DNA of 64,000 nucleotides from Leifsonia sp. fls2-241-R2A-40a (GCF_030209575.1 NZ_JARVRS010000001.1:2976001-3040000), one strand, 5' to 3'. Counted from the first letter of the stretch, positions 15,917-25,465 are shown. A program made the numbers and translations. The notes: generated by a model not told the origin, from the sequence alone.

Positions 15917-16533
15917 TCTCCTCCCTCCGCGGTACCGTCCTCGACGCTCGGGGCGGCACCGCCGTCATCGAGGTGGGCGGGGTCGGCTTCGCACTGCAGC
16001 TCACGCCCGACCATGTGCTGTCGCTGCGTGTCGGCGAGGAGGCGTTCCTCTACACGTCTCTCATCGTGCGTGAGGATGCGCTGCAGCTGTTCGGCTTCGC
16101 CGACCGCGAGCAGCTGGAGGTGTTCGAACTGCTCAACGGCGTCTCCGGTGTCGGCCCAAAGTCGGCCATCGGCGTGCTGTCCGTGCTGAGCCCCGACGAC
16201 ATCGCCGCCGCGGTGGCGGCTGACGACGACGCTCCCTTCCGCAAGGTGTCCGGAATCGGACCCAAGACGGCCAAGCTCATCGTGGTCTCCCTGACCGGCA
16301 AGATCGTCGCCTCACGTCGCCCTGCGCGGGCCGTCAAGGTGGCTGGCGCGCCGTCCTCGGTCGCCGACAGCGTCCTGGTTGCGCTCGTCGGCCTCGGCTG
16401 GCCGGAGAAGGTGGCGGCGGAGGCCGTCGTCGAGGTCGTCTCCGACACCGATGAGAAGCAGCGCGACAGCGTCCAGACCCTGCTGCGACTCACTCTCGCG
16501 CGGCTCGGCCCGGCGAAGCAGGCCGCACGATGA
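15913..16533 (+). CDS. ruvA: Holliday junction branch migration protein RuvA
   Basis: Tetramer that binds the four-way junction and loads RuvB. 206 residues from the GTG at 15913. Domains: N-terminal OB fold ([20 protein letters not shown]), two helix-hairpin-helix motifs ([14 protein letters not shown] and [13 protein letters not shown]), and the C-terminal domain III that contacts RuvB ([16 protein letters not shown]). Overlaps ruvC and ruvB by four bases each, implying translational coupling. Confidence 0.96.
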   Translation: MISSLRGTVLDARGGTAVIEVGGVGFALQLTPDHVLSLRVGEEAFLYTSLIVREDALQLFGFADREQLEVFELLNGVSGVGPKSAIGVLSVLSPDDIAAAVAADDDAPFRKVSGIGPKTAKLIVVSLTGKIVASRRPARAVKVAGAPSSVADSVLVALVGLGWPEKVAAEAVVEVVSDTDEKQRDSVQTLLRLTLARLGPAKQAAR

Positions 16534-17570
16534 CCGACGACGATCTGACGGCTCCCGAACTCGAATCGGAATCGGAGCTCGCCTTCGAGGGCGCTCTGCG
16601 CCCGCGGAGCCTGGCGGAGTTCGTCGGGCAGGCGAAGGTGCGCGGTCAGCTGCAGCTACTCCTCACCGCAGCCCGGATGCAGGAGCGGACCGCCGACCAC
16701 ATCCTGCTCGCCGGTCCGCCCGGCCTCGGCAAGACGACGCTCGCGATGATCGTGGCGCACGAGAGCGGCCGGCCGCTTCGTCTCTCCAGCGGTCCCGCCA
16801 TCCAGCATGCCGGCGACCTGGCGGCGCTGCTGTCGTCGCTCACGCCCGGCGAGGTGCTCTTCATCGACGAGATCCACCGCATGGCGCGCTCGGCGGAGGA
16901 GATGCTGTACCTCGCGATGGAGGACTTCCGGATCGACATCATGGTCGGCAAGGGTGCGGGAGCGACGTCCATCCCGCTCGATCTGGCGCCCTTCACCCTG
17001 GTCGGCGCGACCACGCGGTCCGGGCTCCTGCCCAACCCGCTGCGCGACCGCTTCGGCTTCACCGCCCATCTCGAGTTCTACGACGAGGCAGAACTGGCGC
17101 AGGTGCTCTCGCGAGCGGCCACGATGCTCGAGTTCGACATCGACCGGGAGGCGCTGGCGGAGATCGCCGGCCGCTGCCGCGGCACCCCGCGTATCGCCAA
17201 CCGCCTGCTGCGCCGCGTGCGCGACTACGCGCTGGTGCACGGGGGACGAGCCGACGTGGATGCGGTGCGCGCGGCCCTCGAACTGTACGACGTCGATCCG
17301 CTCGGCCTCGACCGGCTCGACCGTGCGGTGCTGCACATCCTCCTCGAGCGCTTCGACGGCGGCCCCGTCGGACTCAACACCCTCGCGGTCTCGGTCGGCG
17401 AGGAGGCGGAGACCATCGAATCGGTGGTCGAGCCGTTCCTCGTCCGCATCGGGCTACTCTCCCGCACGCCGCGCGGACGCATGGCGACGGCGGCGGCGTG
17501 GCGGCACTTGGGCATCCCCAGTCGACAGCCTGGCTCTTCCCAGCCACCGACGCTGATCGATGACATATAA
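16530..17570 (+). CDS. ruvB: Holliday junction branch migration ATPase RuvB
   Basis: Hexameric AAA+ motor for branch migration. 346 residues. The N-terminus [11 protein letters not shown], Walker [12 protein letters not shown] (about residue 61), Walker [10 protein letters not shown] (about residue 111), sensor 1 VGATTRSG, arginine finger LRDRFGF and C-terminal winged helix ([12 protein letters not shown] onward) are complete. The stop TAA lies within a TATAAT sequence that probably serves as the next operon's -10. Confidence 0.97.
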   Translation: MTDDDLTAPELESESELAFEGALRPRSLAEFVGQAKVRGQLQLLLTAARMQERTADHILLAGPPGLGKTTLAMIVAHESGRPLRLSSGPAIQHAGDLAALLSSLTPGEVLFIDEIHRMARSAEEMLYLAMEDFRIDIMVGKGAGATSIPLDLAPFTLVGATTRSGLLPNPLRDRFGFTAHLEFYDEAELAQVLSRAATMLEFDIDREALAEIAGRCRGTPRIANRLLRRVRDYALVHGGRADVDAVRAALELYDVDPLGLDRLDRAVLHILLERFDGGPVGLNTLAVSVGEEAETIESVVEPFLVRIGLLSRTPRGRMATAAAWRHLGIPSRQPGSSQPPTLIDDI

Positions 17571-17571
17571 T
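17566..17571 (+). promoter_or_regulatory. Consensus -10 (TATAAT) for yajC-secD-secF
   Basis: A perfect TATAAT overlaps the last codons of ruvB, 57 bases before the preferred yajC ATG. It is the only consensus -10 noticed in the window. No TTGACA-like -35 lies 16-19 bases upstream. Confidence 0.5.
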
Positions 17572-17627
17572 CCAAGCTGGCCGTTCGGCCAATCCCCTTG
17601 CCCCCTATTGAAAGGTTCGGCAGCTCC

Positions 17628-18059
17628 ATGGTCTTTGACCCGTTGACCATCCTGATGGTCGTCATCCTGGCGGCCCTCGTCTTCTTCATGTTCCGGAACA
17701 GCCGCAAGCGGCGCCGCGAGCAGGAGGACACGCGCTCGAAGATGGTGCCCGGCGCCGAGGTCATGACCAACTTCGGCCTCTACGGCACGCTGGTGTCGGT
17801 CGACGAGAGCGACAACACCGCCATGATCGAGACGAGCCCCGGCCACGTCGTGAAGGTGCACCGTCAGGTGCTCGCCCGCGTCGTCGAGCCGACCGTCGCG
17901 GAGCCCGCCGGCGATGACGCTGCCACGGCCGCGGCCGCTCCCGGCGTCGAGCTCAACCAGGACCACGCGATCACCGCCGACGCGGCCGACGCGACTGCTC
18001 CCGAGTACGGCGAGCGTGTCGACGAGGCCAAGAAGCCCGGCGCGAAGAGCGACGACTAA
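17628..18059 (+). CDS. yajC: Preprotein translocase auxiliary subunit YajC
   Basis: Small membrane partner of SecDF. 143 residues from the ATG at 17628; a TTG at 17598 would add ten residues, but the ATG starts directly before the hydrophobic helix. Residues about 4-24 are transmembrane (LTILMVVILAALVFFMF), followed by basic RNSRKRRREQED and the family motif VPGAEVMTNFGLYGTL, then a disordered Ala/Asp-rich tail of about 50 residues. It is followed by secD and secF in the usual order, with a strong hairpin in between. Confidence 0.92.
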   Translation: MVFDPLTILMVVILAALVFFMFRNSRKRRREQEDTRSKMVPGAEVMTNFGLYGTLVSVDESDNTAMIETSPGHVVKVHRQVLARVVEPTVAEPAGDDAATAAAAPGVELNQDHAITADAADATAPEYGERVDEAKKPGAKSDD

Positions 18060-18070
18060 ACATTCCCTGT

Positions 18071-18098
18071 GCTCCGGCCCCCACGACGGGGTCGGAGC
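18071..18098 (+). other. Intercistronic hairpin between yajC and secD
   Basis: GCTCCGGCCCC (18071-18081) pairs with GGGGTCGGAGC (18088-18098) with one G-T wobble around a six-base loop, in the 62-base gap. No T tract follows, so readthrough with partial attenuation or RNA stabilisation of the yajC part is more likely than full termination. Confidence 0.5.
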
Positions 18099-18121
18099 GC
18101 TCGTAGAAAGCTGAGTTCCTG

Positions 18122-19852
18122 GTGGCAAAGTCGACCCCGGTCAAGAAAGCCTGGCGTTCGCTGACGTGGCTCGGCGTCATCGTGGTGGTGCTCCTGGGCA
18201 CCCTCACGGCCGGCGTCCTGTTCAGCAATGCCACCTGGCTGCCTAAGCTCGCCCTCGACCTCGAGGGCGGCACGCAGATCATCCTCGCGCCGCAGGTCGA
18301 GAACGGTCAGTCGGTGCAGCAGGAGCAGCTGGACCAGGCGGTCTCGATCATCCGTCAGCGCATCGACGCGTCGGGTGTCTCCGAGGCGCAGATCTCGACC
18401 GAGGGCTCGCGCAACATCGTCGTGTCGCTGCCGGGCAAGCCCGACCAGGCGACGCTCGATCGCGTCAAGTCGAGCGCGCGCCTCGACTTCCGCCCGGTGC
18501 TGATCGCCGGCGGTCCGACGAACGAGGTGGTGGGCGCCGACGGCAAGTCGACCCCGGCTCCGTCGCCGGCGCCCGGCCTGCAGTCGACGCCGTCGACCAA
18601 GCCGACGAACGGCAGCGACCTGGCCTGGGTGACCCCCAAGCTGCAGGCGGAGTTCGACGCGTACGACTGCAAGGCGAACGCGAACAAGACGTCCAGTTCG
18701 GCGCCGACGGACCAGCCACTGATCACCTGCGACGACCAGAACACGGTCAAGTACCTGCTCGGCCCGGTCGAGGTCAAGGGTCAGGACATCAAGGACGCCA
18801 GCGCGGGCCTCGTGCAGAGCTCGCAGGGCGTCACGACCGGTCAGTGGGCCGTCAACATCGTGTTCAACGACGCGGGAACGAAGGCCTTCGCCGACGTCAC
18901 CACCCGCCTCGTGGGGCTGCAGAACGCGCAGAACCAGTTCGCGATCGTGCTCGACGGCAAGGTCATCTCGGCGCCCACGACTCAGGCGGCCATCACCGAC
19001 GGCAAGCCGCAGATCACCGGTAACTTCACCGAGACCACGGCCAAGGCACTCGCCGACCAGCTGAAGTTCGGCGCGCTGCCGTTCAGCTTCAAGGTGCAGA
19101 GCCAGGACACCATCTCGGCGACGCTGGGAACGGCTCAGCTCCTCGCCGGCCTCATCGCCGGCCTGATCGGCCTGATCCTCGTCGCGATCTACACGTTCTT
19201 CCAGTACCGCCTTCTGGGCCTGGTCACGATCACCTCGCTGGTGGTCGCCGGTGTGCTCACCTGGTTGACGATCTCGCTGCTGTCGTGGCACTACGACTAC
19301 CGCCTGTCGCTCGCCGGCGTGGCGGGTCTGATCGTCGCGATCGGCTTCACAGCCGACTCGTTCATCGTGTACTTCGAACGCATCCGAGACGAGTTGCGCG
19401 ACGGCCGTGGGCTGGAGTCCGCGGTCGAGGCGGGCTGGGCGCGCGCCCGGCGCACGATCTACGCGTCGAAGGCCACCAACCTGCTCGCGGCGGTCGTGCT
19501 CTACATCCTTGCCGCCGCCAACGTCCGTGGCTTCGCATTCACTCTCGGCTTGACGACGATCATCGACGTCATCGTCGTGCTGCTCTTCACCCACCCGACG
19601 CTGCAGCTGCTGGCCCGCACGCGGTTCTTCAGCTCCGGTCATCCGCTGTCCGGTCTCGACCCGCAGGCTCTGGGCGCGGTGTACCGGGGGGCGGCGCAGT
19701 TCCGCGCTCCCACCGCCACCGTCAAGGCCGGTACCGCCGTCCGCAGCGGCAAGGAGGCGGCTCGCCGCCAGACGATCGCGGAGCGCAAGGCGGCAGAGCT
19801 CGCCGGCGCCTCGACGTCCTCGGATCGTTCGACCGAGGGGAAGGACTCCTGA
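18122..19852 (+). CDS. secD: Protein translocase subunit SecD
   Basis: Proton-driven helper of Sec export. 576 residues from a GTG. One N-terminal transmembrane helix (residues about 16-38), then LDLEGGTQIIL, the SecD P1 signature, and a large periplasmic domain carrying a Pro/Ser/Thr-rich insertion (about residues 140-165) and IVLDGKVISAP. Five C-terminal transmembrane helices follow, with LLAGLIAGLIGLILVAIY and GFTADSFIVYFERIRDE. The C-terminal tail is Ala/Lys-rich. secF starts one base before the end of secD (TGATG), so coupling is tight. Confidence 0.96.
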   Translation: MAKSTPVKKAWRSLTWLGVIVVVLLGTLTAGVLFSNATWLPKLALDLEGGTQIILAPQVENGQSVQQEQLDQAVSIIRQRIDASGVSEAQISTEGSRNIVVSLPGKPDQATLDRVKSSARLDFRPVLIAGGPTNEVVGADGKSTPAPSPAPGLQSTPSTKPTNGSDLAWVTPKLQAEFDAYDCKANANKTSSSAPTDQPLITCDDQNTVKYLLGPVEVKGQDIKDASAGLVQSSQGVTTGQWAVNIVFNDAGTKAFADVTTRLVGLQNAQNQFAIVLDGKVISAPTTQAAITDGKPQITGNFTETTAKALADQLKFGALPFSFKVQSQDTISATLGTAQLLAGLIAGLIGLILVAIYTFFQYRLLGLVTITSLVVAGVLTWLTISLLSWHYDYRLSLAGVAGLIVAIGFTADSFIVYFERIRDELRDGRGLESAVEAGWARARRTIYASKATNLLAAVVLYILAAANVRGFAFTLGLTTIIDVIVVLLFTHPTLQLLARTRFFSSGHPLSGLDPQALGAVYRGAAQFRAPTATVKAGTAVRSGKEAARRQTIAERKAAELAGASTSSDRSTEGKDS

Positions 19853-20871
19853 TGGCCAGCCGGCTCGTGAAATTCGGTAACGACCTCTACACCGGGGCGC
19901 GTTCGATCGACTTCGTCGGCCGACGCAAGGTCTGGTACGCCATCGCGGCCGTCATGGTCGTGCTCGCCATCCTGATCCCCGTGGTCAAGGGCGGTTTCAA
20001 CTTCTCCATCGAGTTCCGTGGCGGATCGCAGTTCCAGATCACCAACGTCTCGACCACCGACACGAGCAAGGCCCAGGCCGCGGTCACCAGCGTGGTGCCG
20101 AACGCCGTGTCTCACGTGAGCGTCGTCGGCAACAACGCGGTGCGTGTGCAGACGGATCAGCTCTCGGAGGCGCAGACGCACGACGTGTCCGACGCGCTGG
20201 CGAAGGCGTACAACGTCGACCCGTCGGAGGTCTCGGCCACGTTCATCGGTCCCTCGTGGGGCGCGGATGTGACGCAGCAGTCCATCCAGGGTCTCGTCGT
20301 CTTCCTGCTCCTCGCGTTCATCGCGATGGCCTTGTACTTCCGCACCTGGAAGATGTCGGCCGCGGCGATCATCTCGCTCTTCCACGACCTCATCATCACC
20401 GCGGGCATCTACGCGCTGGTCGGCTTCGAGGTCTCGCCGGCGACGATGATCGGCTTCCTGACCATCCTCGGCTACTCGCTGTACGACACCGTCGTGGTGT
20501 TCGACAAGATCCGCGAGAACACCAAGGAAGAGCTGGAGCTCACCCGGCGGACCTTCGCCGAATCGGTCAACCTCGCCGTCAACCAGACCCTGGTGCGATC
20601 GATCAACACCGCCGTGGTGGCTGTTCTGCCGGTGGCGTCCATCCTCTTCATCGGCGCATACGCGCTGGGAGCGGCGACGCTGCGCGACATCTCGCTCGCC
20701 CTGCTGATCGGCATCATCGTGGGCACCTACTCGACCATCTTCCTGGCGGCGCCGATGTACTCGCAGTTCCGCGAGAAGGAGCCGGCGATCCGCAAGCACG
20801 ACCAGAAGGTGCTCTCCATCCGTCCGAAGGCAACGGTCACGGCCGATGCCGTCGCAACGGCCGGGAAGTAG
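19852..20871 (+). CDS. secF: Protein translocase subunit SecF
   Basis: 339 residues from the ATG that shares a base with the secD stop. It has an N-terminal helix (residues about 25-45), the P4 motif SIEFRGGSQF, a short extracytoplasmic domain, and five helices with ALYFRTWKMSAAA, FHDLIITAGIYALVGFE, LGYSLYDTVVVFDKIREN and SINTAVVAVLPVAS. It pairs with SecD and YajC. Co-transcribed, and followed nine bases later by a rhodanese gene. Confidence 0.96.
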   Translation: MASRLVKFGNDLYTGARSIDFVGRRKVWYAIAAVMVVLAILIPVVKGGFNFSIEFRGGSQFQITNVSTTDTSKAQAAVTSVVPNAVSHVSVVGNNAVRVQTDQLSEAQTHDVSDALAKAYNVDPSEVSATFIGPSWGADVTQQSIQGLVVFLLLAFIAMALYFRTWKMSAAAIISLFHDLIITAGIYALVGFEVSPATMIGFLTILGYSLYDTVVVFDKIRENTKEELELTRRTFAESVNLAVNQTLVRSINTAVVAVLPVASILFIGAYALGAATLRDISLALLIGIIVGTYSTIFLAAPMYSQFREKEPAIRKHDQKVLSIRPKATVTADAVATAGK

Positions 20872-20880
20872 TCGAACCGG

Positions 20881-21249
20881 ATGACGGACGCCGCCGCGAA
20901 CCCCGGGTTCCTCGCCGAAGACGAGGTCTCCGCCTCGCGTGCGCGCGACCTGACCGATGCCGGCGAAGCCTGGCTGCTCGACGTCCGCGAGGACTACGAG
21001 TGGGAGGCGGGCCACGCGCCCGGCGCGCACCACATCCCGATGGGTGAACTCGGAGCACGCCAGCACGAGCTCCCGGAAGACCGCCAACTGCTGGTGATCT
21101 GCCGGAGCGGTGCGCGGTCCCGCATGGTGACCGATGCCCTGAACGAGGCCAACTACCCGGCCGCGAACGTCGAGGGCGGAATGGGCGCCTGGCAGGCGGC
21201 GGGCGCCCCCGTGCTGCGCGACGACGGTACGCCAGGAGCGATCGCCTGA
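20881..21249 (+). CDS. Rhodanese-like sulfurtransferase
   Basis: 122 residues, single rhodanese domain. Seen: LLDVREDYEWEAGHAPGA with the standard Arg/Glu cluster, HHIPMGEL, and the active-site loop ICRSGARS with Cys74. It carries a persulfide on that Cys in known members; donor and acceptor here are unknown. It follows secF by nine bases and could be the last gene of that operon. The intact Cys means it is probably active. Confidence 0.88.
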   Translation: MTDAAANPGFLAEDEVSASRARDLTDAGEAWLLDVREDYEWEAGHAPGAHHIPMGELGARQHELPEDRQLLVICRSGARSRMVTDALNEANYPAANVEGGMGAWQAAGAPVLRDDGTPGAIA

Positions 21250-21292
21250 GTCCGCTGACGTCGACCGTGACAGAACGGTCGGCGAAAGCGAC

Positions 21293-21298
21293 CATAAT
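21293..21298 (+). promoter_or_regulatory. Candidate -10 element of the (p)ppGpp synthetase gene
   Basis: CATAAT lies 21 bases before the ATG at 21319, with a GTGACA (21267-21272) 20 bases further up; the spacing is longer than optimal. AGGAGG follows at 21306-21311. Confidence 0.33.
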
Positions 21299-21318
21299 GG
21301 ACGACAGGAGGCGCGCGA

Positions 21319-23565
21319 ATGGTTGATACGACGACATCGCAGAGCGCTTCCCTGCGCCGCCTGGTGCCCCGCATCTTCTCCCGGGCCCAGCCCTCCGGCG
21401 CCGTCGACACGTTGATCCGCACCGTGCGGATGCACCACCCGAAGGCCGACCTCTCGCTCATCGAGCGCGCGTACTCCGTTGCGGAGCGTGCCCACCAGGG
21501 CCAGAAGCGGCGCTCGGGCGAGCCGTACATCACGCACCCGGTCGCCGTCGCCCAGATCATCGCCGACCTCGGTATCGGCGCCAAGACCATCGCCGCGGCG
21601 CTGCTGCACGACACGGTCGAGGACACCGAATACACGCTCGATGAGCTCCGCGACCAGTTCGGCGACGAGATCGCGATGCTGGTGGACGGCGTCACCAAGC
21701 TCGACAAGGTCAAGTACGGCGACAGTGCGCAGGCGGAGACCGTCCGGAAGATGATCGTCGCGATGTCGAAGGACATCCGCGTGCTCATCATCAAGCTGGC
21801 CGACCGTCTGCACAACGCGCGCACCTGGGGCTTCGTCCCCGCCGCCTCCGCCACGCGCAAGGCCACGGAGACCCTCGAGATCTACGCTCCGCTCGCTCAC
21901 CGGCTCGGCATCCAGGCGATCAAGTGGGAGCTCGAGGACCTGTCGTTCGCAGTGCTCTACCCGAAGCTGTACGCCGAGATCGAGAGTCTCGTGAAGCAGC
22001 GCACCCCCGAGCGCGAGCGGCTGGTGCAGCAGGTCATCGACGCGATCAACGACGACCTCAAGTCGGCGAAGATCCGCGGCAAGGTCGTGGGCCGGCCGAA
22101 GCAGTACTACTCGATCTACCAGAAGATGGTCGTGCGCGGCCGCGAGTTCGACGACATCTACGACCTGGTCGGCATCCGCGTCCTGGTGAACACCGTGCGC
22201 GACTGTTACGCCGTCCTCGGTCAGATCCATGCGCGCTGGACGCCGATGCCCGGCCGCTTCAAGGACTACATCGCGACACCGAAGTTCAACCTGTACCAGT
22301 CGCTCCACACGACCGTGATCGGCCCCCAGGGTCGGCCGGTCGAGATCCAGATCCGCACCGAGGAGATGCACCAGCGTGCGGAGTTCGGTGTCGCGGCGCA
22401 CTGGAAGTACAAGGAGCAGACCACCGGCAAGAGCAGCGGCGGTCCGGCGAAGGTCGACAACGATCTCGCCTGGCTCGCCCACATCTCCGACTGGCAGGCG
22501 GAGACCGCCGACCCCAGCGAGTTCCTGGACTCCCTGCGCTTCGAGATCGGCGCGAAAGAGGTCTACGTCTTCACGCCGAAGGGGCGCGTCATCGGCCTCC
22601 CGGCCGGGGCGACGCCGGTCGACTTCGCGTACGCCGTGCACACCGAGGTCGGGCACCGCACCATGGGCGCCAAGGTCAACGGCCGGCTCGTGCCGCTGGA
22701 GAGCAGTCTCAACACCGGCGACGTCGTCGAGATCTTCACCTCGAAGAACCCCGATTCCGGCCCCAGCCAGGACTGGCTCAACTTCGTCAAGAGCCCGCGA
22801 GCCCGCAACAAGATCCGCCAGTGGTTCACCAAGGAGCGCCGCGACGAGGCGATCGAGCAGGGCAAGGATGCGATCGCGCGAGCGATGCGCAAGCAGAACC
22901 TCCCGCTTCAGAAGCTGATGACGCAGGATGCGCTCGTCGAGGTCGCATCGTCGCTCAAGCATCCCGACGTCTCCGCGTTGTATGCGGCCGTCGGCGAGGG
23001 TCACATCTCGACCCAGTCGGTGATCGAGAAGATCGTCGCCTCCCTCCAGACCGAGGTCGAGTCGGACAGCGAGCTGGAGATCCCGGCCAAGGGTCGTCGC
23101 CAGCTGCGCAACAGCGATTCCGGCGTGCTCGTCCGGGGTGCCCCGGACATCCTGGTGAAGCTTGCGAAATGCTGCACCCCGGTGCCGGGCGACCCGATCG
23201 TCGGTTTCATCACCCGCGGCCAGGGTGTCTCGGTGCACCAGTCGAACTGCCATAACGTCCAGTCGCTGCTGCATGAGCCCGAGCGCATGATCGACGTCGA
23301 GTGGGCGCCGAGCTCGAAGAGCGTCTTCCTGGTGCAGATCCAGGTGGAGGCGCTCGACCGCTCCGGCCTGTTGAGCGACGTTACGCGCGTGCTGTCCGAG
23401 CATCATGTGAACATCCTTTCCGCGACGGTCACCACGTCGAGCGACCGCTTGGCCATCAGCCGTTTCGTCTTCGAGATGGGTGACACCACCCACCTGGATC
23501 GGGTTCTCAACGCGGTCCGGCGCATCGACGCCGTCTACGACGTCTATCGCGTCAGCGGCGGCTGA
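21319..23565 (+). CDS. rsh: Bifunctional (p)ppGpp synthetase/hydrolase
   Basis: Makes and degrades the stringent-response alarmone. 748 residues. Hydrolase domain: HPVAVAQIIADLG, HDTVEDTEYT (about residue 96) and LADRLHNART retain the metal-binding HD...ED set. Synthetase domain: KQYYSIYQKM, RFKDYIATPKFNLYQSLHT (from about residue 313) and EIQIRTEEMH. The C-terminal half has TGS (VYVFTPKGRVIGLPAGATP), a zinc-finger-like KCCTPVPGDPIVGF and an ACT domain. Both activities appear intact. AGGAGG lies 7 bases upstream of the ATG. Its 3' end overlaps a convergent gene by 14 bases. Confidence 0.96.
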   Translation: MVDTTTSQSASLRRLVPRIFSRAQPSGAVDTLIRTVRMHHPKADLSLIERAYSVAERAHQGQKRRSGEPYITHPVAVAQIIADLGIGAKTIAAALLHDTVEDTEYTLDELRDQFGDEIAMLVDGVTKLDKVKYGDSAQAETVRKMIVAMSKDIRVLIIKLADRLHNARTWGFVPAASATRKATETLEIYAPLAHRLGIQAIKWELEDLSFAVLYPKLYAEIESLVKQRTPERERLVQQVIDAINDDLKSAKIRGKVVGRPKQYYSIYQKMVVRGREFDDIYDLVGIRVLVNTVRDCYAVLGQIHARWTPMPGRFKDYIATPKFNLYQSLHTTVIGPQGRPVEIQIRTEEMHQRAEFGVAAHWKYKEQTTGKSSGGPAKVDNDLAWLAHISDWQAETADPSEFLDSLRFEIGAKEVYVFTPKGRVIGLPAGATPVDFAYAVHTEVGHRTMGAKVNGRLVPLESSLNTGDVVEIFTSKNPDSGPSQDWLNFVKSPRARNKIRQWFTKERRDEAIEQGKDAIARAMRKQNLPLQKLMTQDALVEVASSLKHPDVSALYAAVGEGHISTQSVIEKIVASLQTEVESDSELEIPAKGRRQLRNSDSGVLVRGAPDILVKLAKCCTPVPGDPIVGFITRGQGVSVHQSNCHNVQSLLHEPERMIDVEWAPSSKSVFLVQIQVEALDRSGLLSDVTRVLSEHHVNILSATVTTSSDRLAISRFVFEMGDTTHLDRVLNAVRRIDAVYDVYRVSGG

Positions 23566-24139
23566 CCGGCGACTCCGCCTTCAGCCCGGGGAGGGTCGCG
23601 CGGGCGACCGCGGGCATGCGGCTGCGCGCTACGCCGCATCCCTTCCGCCTGCTCGCGCGAAGGAGCTCGTCGAGTTCGGCCGGTGTCACCGCCGCCAGCG
23701 CGAGCAGGTGGCGCACCTCCAGCGCCTCCGCTTCGTCGAACGTCGGCGAAGTGCTCAGCAGATCGACCGCCGTGCGGACGGGCGTGGTGACGATGACGCC
23801 CCCGAACGCCATCGTGTCGCCGGCCGCGAGCGCCCGATGACTGGTGTCGACGGACGGGGAGCGCACGCCGCCCCGCCGGTTCGGAGGGACGCACACCTGC
23901 GGGACCGGCGGCGGCACCGAGCGCGTGCCGTGGATCCAGGCGGCGGAGCCGCGATCGGCGACCGCCCAGCCCGGCGCGGAACGCGCGAACCCCTGCGCCC
24001 GCAGTGCGGGACCGTCAGGGGTGTCGACCGTGGCGAACGCGTCGCCCACCCGGAACAGGTGGCCGTCGAGACAGAGAGCGAGCAGTTCGACGACCGGCAG
24101 GATGCCGGCGTCGAGGAGAGGCGGTGAGATCGAGGTCAT
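23552..24139 (-). CDS. AbiEi-antitoxin-like protein without a toxin partner
   Basis: 195 residues from an ATG. The middle part (AVADRGSAAWIHG, then VPPPVPQVCVPPNRR and GGVIVTTPVRTAVDLLS) resembles the C-terminal half of actinobacterial type IV antitoxin AbiEi-family proteins, where an N-terminal winged helix precedes this beta-rich region. Here the N-terminus is short and no clear winged helix is visible. No AbiEii gene is adjacent: the neighbours are rsh (convergent, 14-base overlap) and a DUF349 gene. It might be a solitary regulator, a decayed antitoxin or a domain with another function. Family assignment is tentative. Confidence 0.55.
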   Translation of the reverse strand: MTSISPPLLDAGILPVVELLALCLDGHLFRVGDAFATVDTPDGPALRAQGFARSAPGWAVADRGSAAWIHGTRSVPPPVPQVCVPPNRRGGVRSPSVDTSHRALAAGDTMAFGGVIVTTPVRTAVDLLSTSPTFDEAEALEVRHLLALAAVTPAELDELLRASRRKGCGVARSRMPAVARATLPGLKAESPVSRR

Positions 24140-24235
24140 GGACCCAGCCTCGTGCGCCGACCTCCGCAGCGCTCGATCATCGTCGAAACGGTGGAGAACC
24201 CGAGAGGATGCCCGCCTGTGGACGGGACGCGGTGC

Positions 24236-25465
24236 TCAGCCCAGCGCGTCGAGCCAGATCTTGCGCGCGTCGAGCGCTTCCTGCGCTGCCTTCACCTTGG
24301 CCGCGTCACCGGTGGCCTGCGCATCCGCCAACTCCTGCTCGAGCTTGGCGATCGCCGCGTTGAGCTGGCTCGCGAGACCCTCCGAGCGAGCCTTCTTCTC
24401 GGGGTTGTTCTTCTCCCAGTGCTCCTCGTCGAGGCGACGAACGGCCGCCTCGATACGCCGCAGCCGGTCCTCGATCGGGCGCACCTGCTCGCGCGGCACG
24501 CGGCCGATCTGGTCCCAGCGCTCCTGGATCGAGAGCAGCTGAGCGCGGGCCGTCTCGCGGTCGGTCGCCTTGAGCAGCGGCTCGGCCTCATCGAGCAGCG
24601 CGAGCTTCTGCTGCAGGTTGCCCTCGTACTCGGCGCTGTCGCGAGCATCCACTTCGGCTTTCGCGGAGTAGATCGCGTCGCCGGCGGCCTTGAAGCGGGC
24701 CCAGAGGGCATCGTCGTTCTTCTTGCCGGCGCGCCCAGCGGCCTTCCACTGGTCGAGCAGGCGCCGGTACTCCGGCACACCGTCGGCGCCCTGGGGGATG
24801 AGGCGCTCGGCCTCCTCGATCAGAGCGGTCTTGCGGTTGCGGACATCGCGGTGCTGCGTGTCGAGCTCGGCGAAGAACGCCTTGCGGTTGTGCTCGATCG
24901 TCGAACGCGCGGCGCGGAACCGCTTCCAGAGCTCGTTGGCCTCGTTCTTCGGAAGGCGTGGCCCGTCGTGCTGGTGCGCCTGCCAACGCGCGAAGAGGGC
25001 GTCGAGCTCGGCGCTCGTTGTCTTCCACTGCGTGCGTGCCGGGTCCTGAGCGGCGAGAGCCTCCGCCTGCTCGACGATCGACGTGCGCTCGGCGACGGCC
25101 GCATCGAGCGCGGCCTTGGCCTCGGCGCTCTGCTGCTCGGTCAGTTCTTCGACGGTGCCGCCCAGCGCATCCAGGCGGGTCAGGAGCGAGGCCAGGTCGC
25201 CGACGGCGTTGGCCCCCTCGACGGCGGAGCGCAGATTGGCGACCGACTTCGCGATGTCGTTGGCGGGTGCGCCGCGTCGGGCACGCTGTTCCAGCAGGCT
25301 GACCTGACCGGCGAGATCCGTGTACTTGCGCTCGAAGTACGCGAGCGCCTCCTCGGCAGAGCCGTCGGGGTACTCGCCCACGACACGTTCGCCGTCGCCC
25401 TCGCGGACATAGACGGTTCCGGTGTCATCGACACGTCCCCAGGGGTGCTGTTCAGAAGTAGCCAA
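24236..25465 (-). CDS. DUF349 domain protein
   Basis: 409 residues from a TTG at 25465; that start is preferred over the GTG at 25474 because AAGGTGAGG then sits upstream at a proper distance. After an N-terminal PWGRVDDTGTVYVRE motif come several DUF349 repeats, each a helical hairpin of about 70 residues with variants of W-x(5)-R...LW-x-RF-x-A-A (for example ANELWKRFRAARSTI, DDALWARFKAAGDAI). The C-terminus is a charged coiled coil. DUF349 repeats are of unknown function; the protein should be cytoplasmic and extended. Same strand as the cyclophilin gene, 78 bases downstream of it. Confidence 0.85.
   Translation of the reverse strand: MATSEQHPWGRVDDTGTVYVREGDGERVVGEYPDGSAEEALAYFERKYTDLAGQVSLLEQRARRGAPANDIAKSVANLRSAVEGANAVGDLASLLTRLDALGGTVEELTEQQSAEAKAALDAAVAERTSIVEQAEALAAQDPARTQWKTTSAELDALFARWQAHQHDGPRLPKNEANELWKRFRAARSTIEHNRKAFFAELDTQHRDVRNRKTALIEEAERLIPQGADGVPEYRRLLDQWKAAGRAGKKNDDALWARFKAAGDAIYSAKAEVDARDSAEYEGNLQQKLALLDEAEPLLKATDRETARAQLLSIQERWDQIGRVPREQVRPIEDRLRRIEAAVRRLDEEHWEKNNPEKKARSEGLASQLNAAIAKLEQELADAQATGDAAKVKAAQEALDARKIWLDALG

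Noticed and set aside
19639-23493. Very long antisense open frame over secD/secF/rsh
   Set aside because: Typical by-product of GC-rich codon bias: Arg/Ala/Asp-rich text without domains, opposite strongly recognised genes. The same applies to the long antisense frames over pdxST, ruvCAB-yebC and carB.
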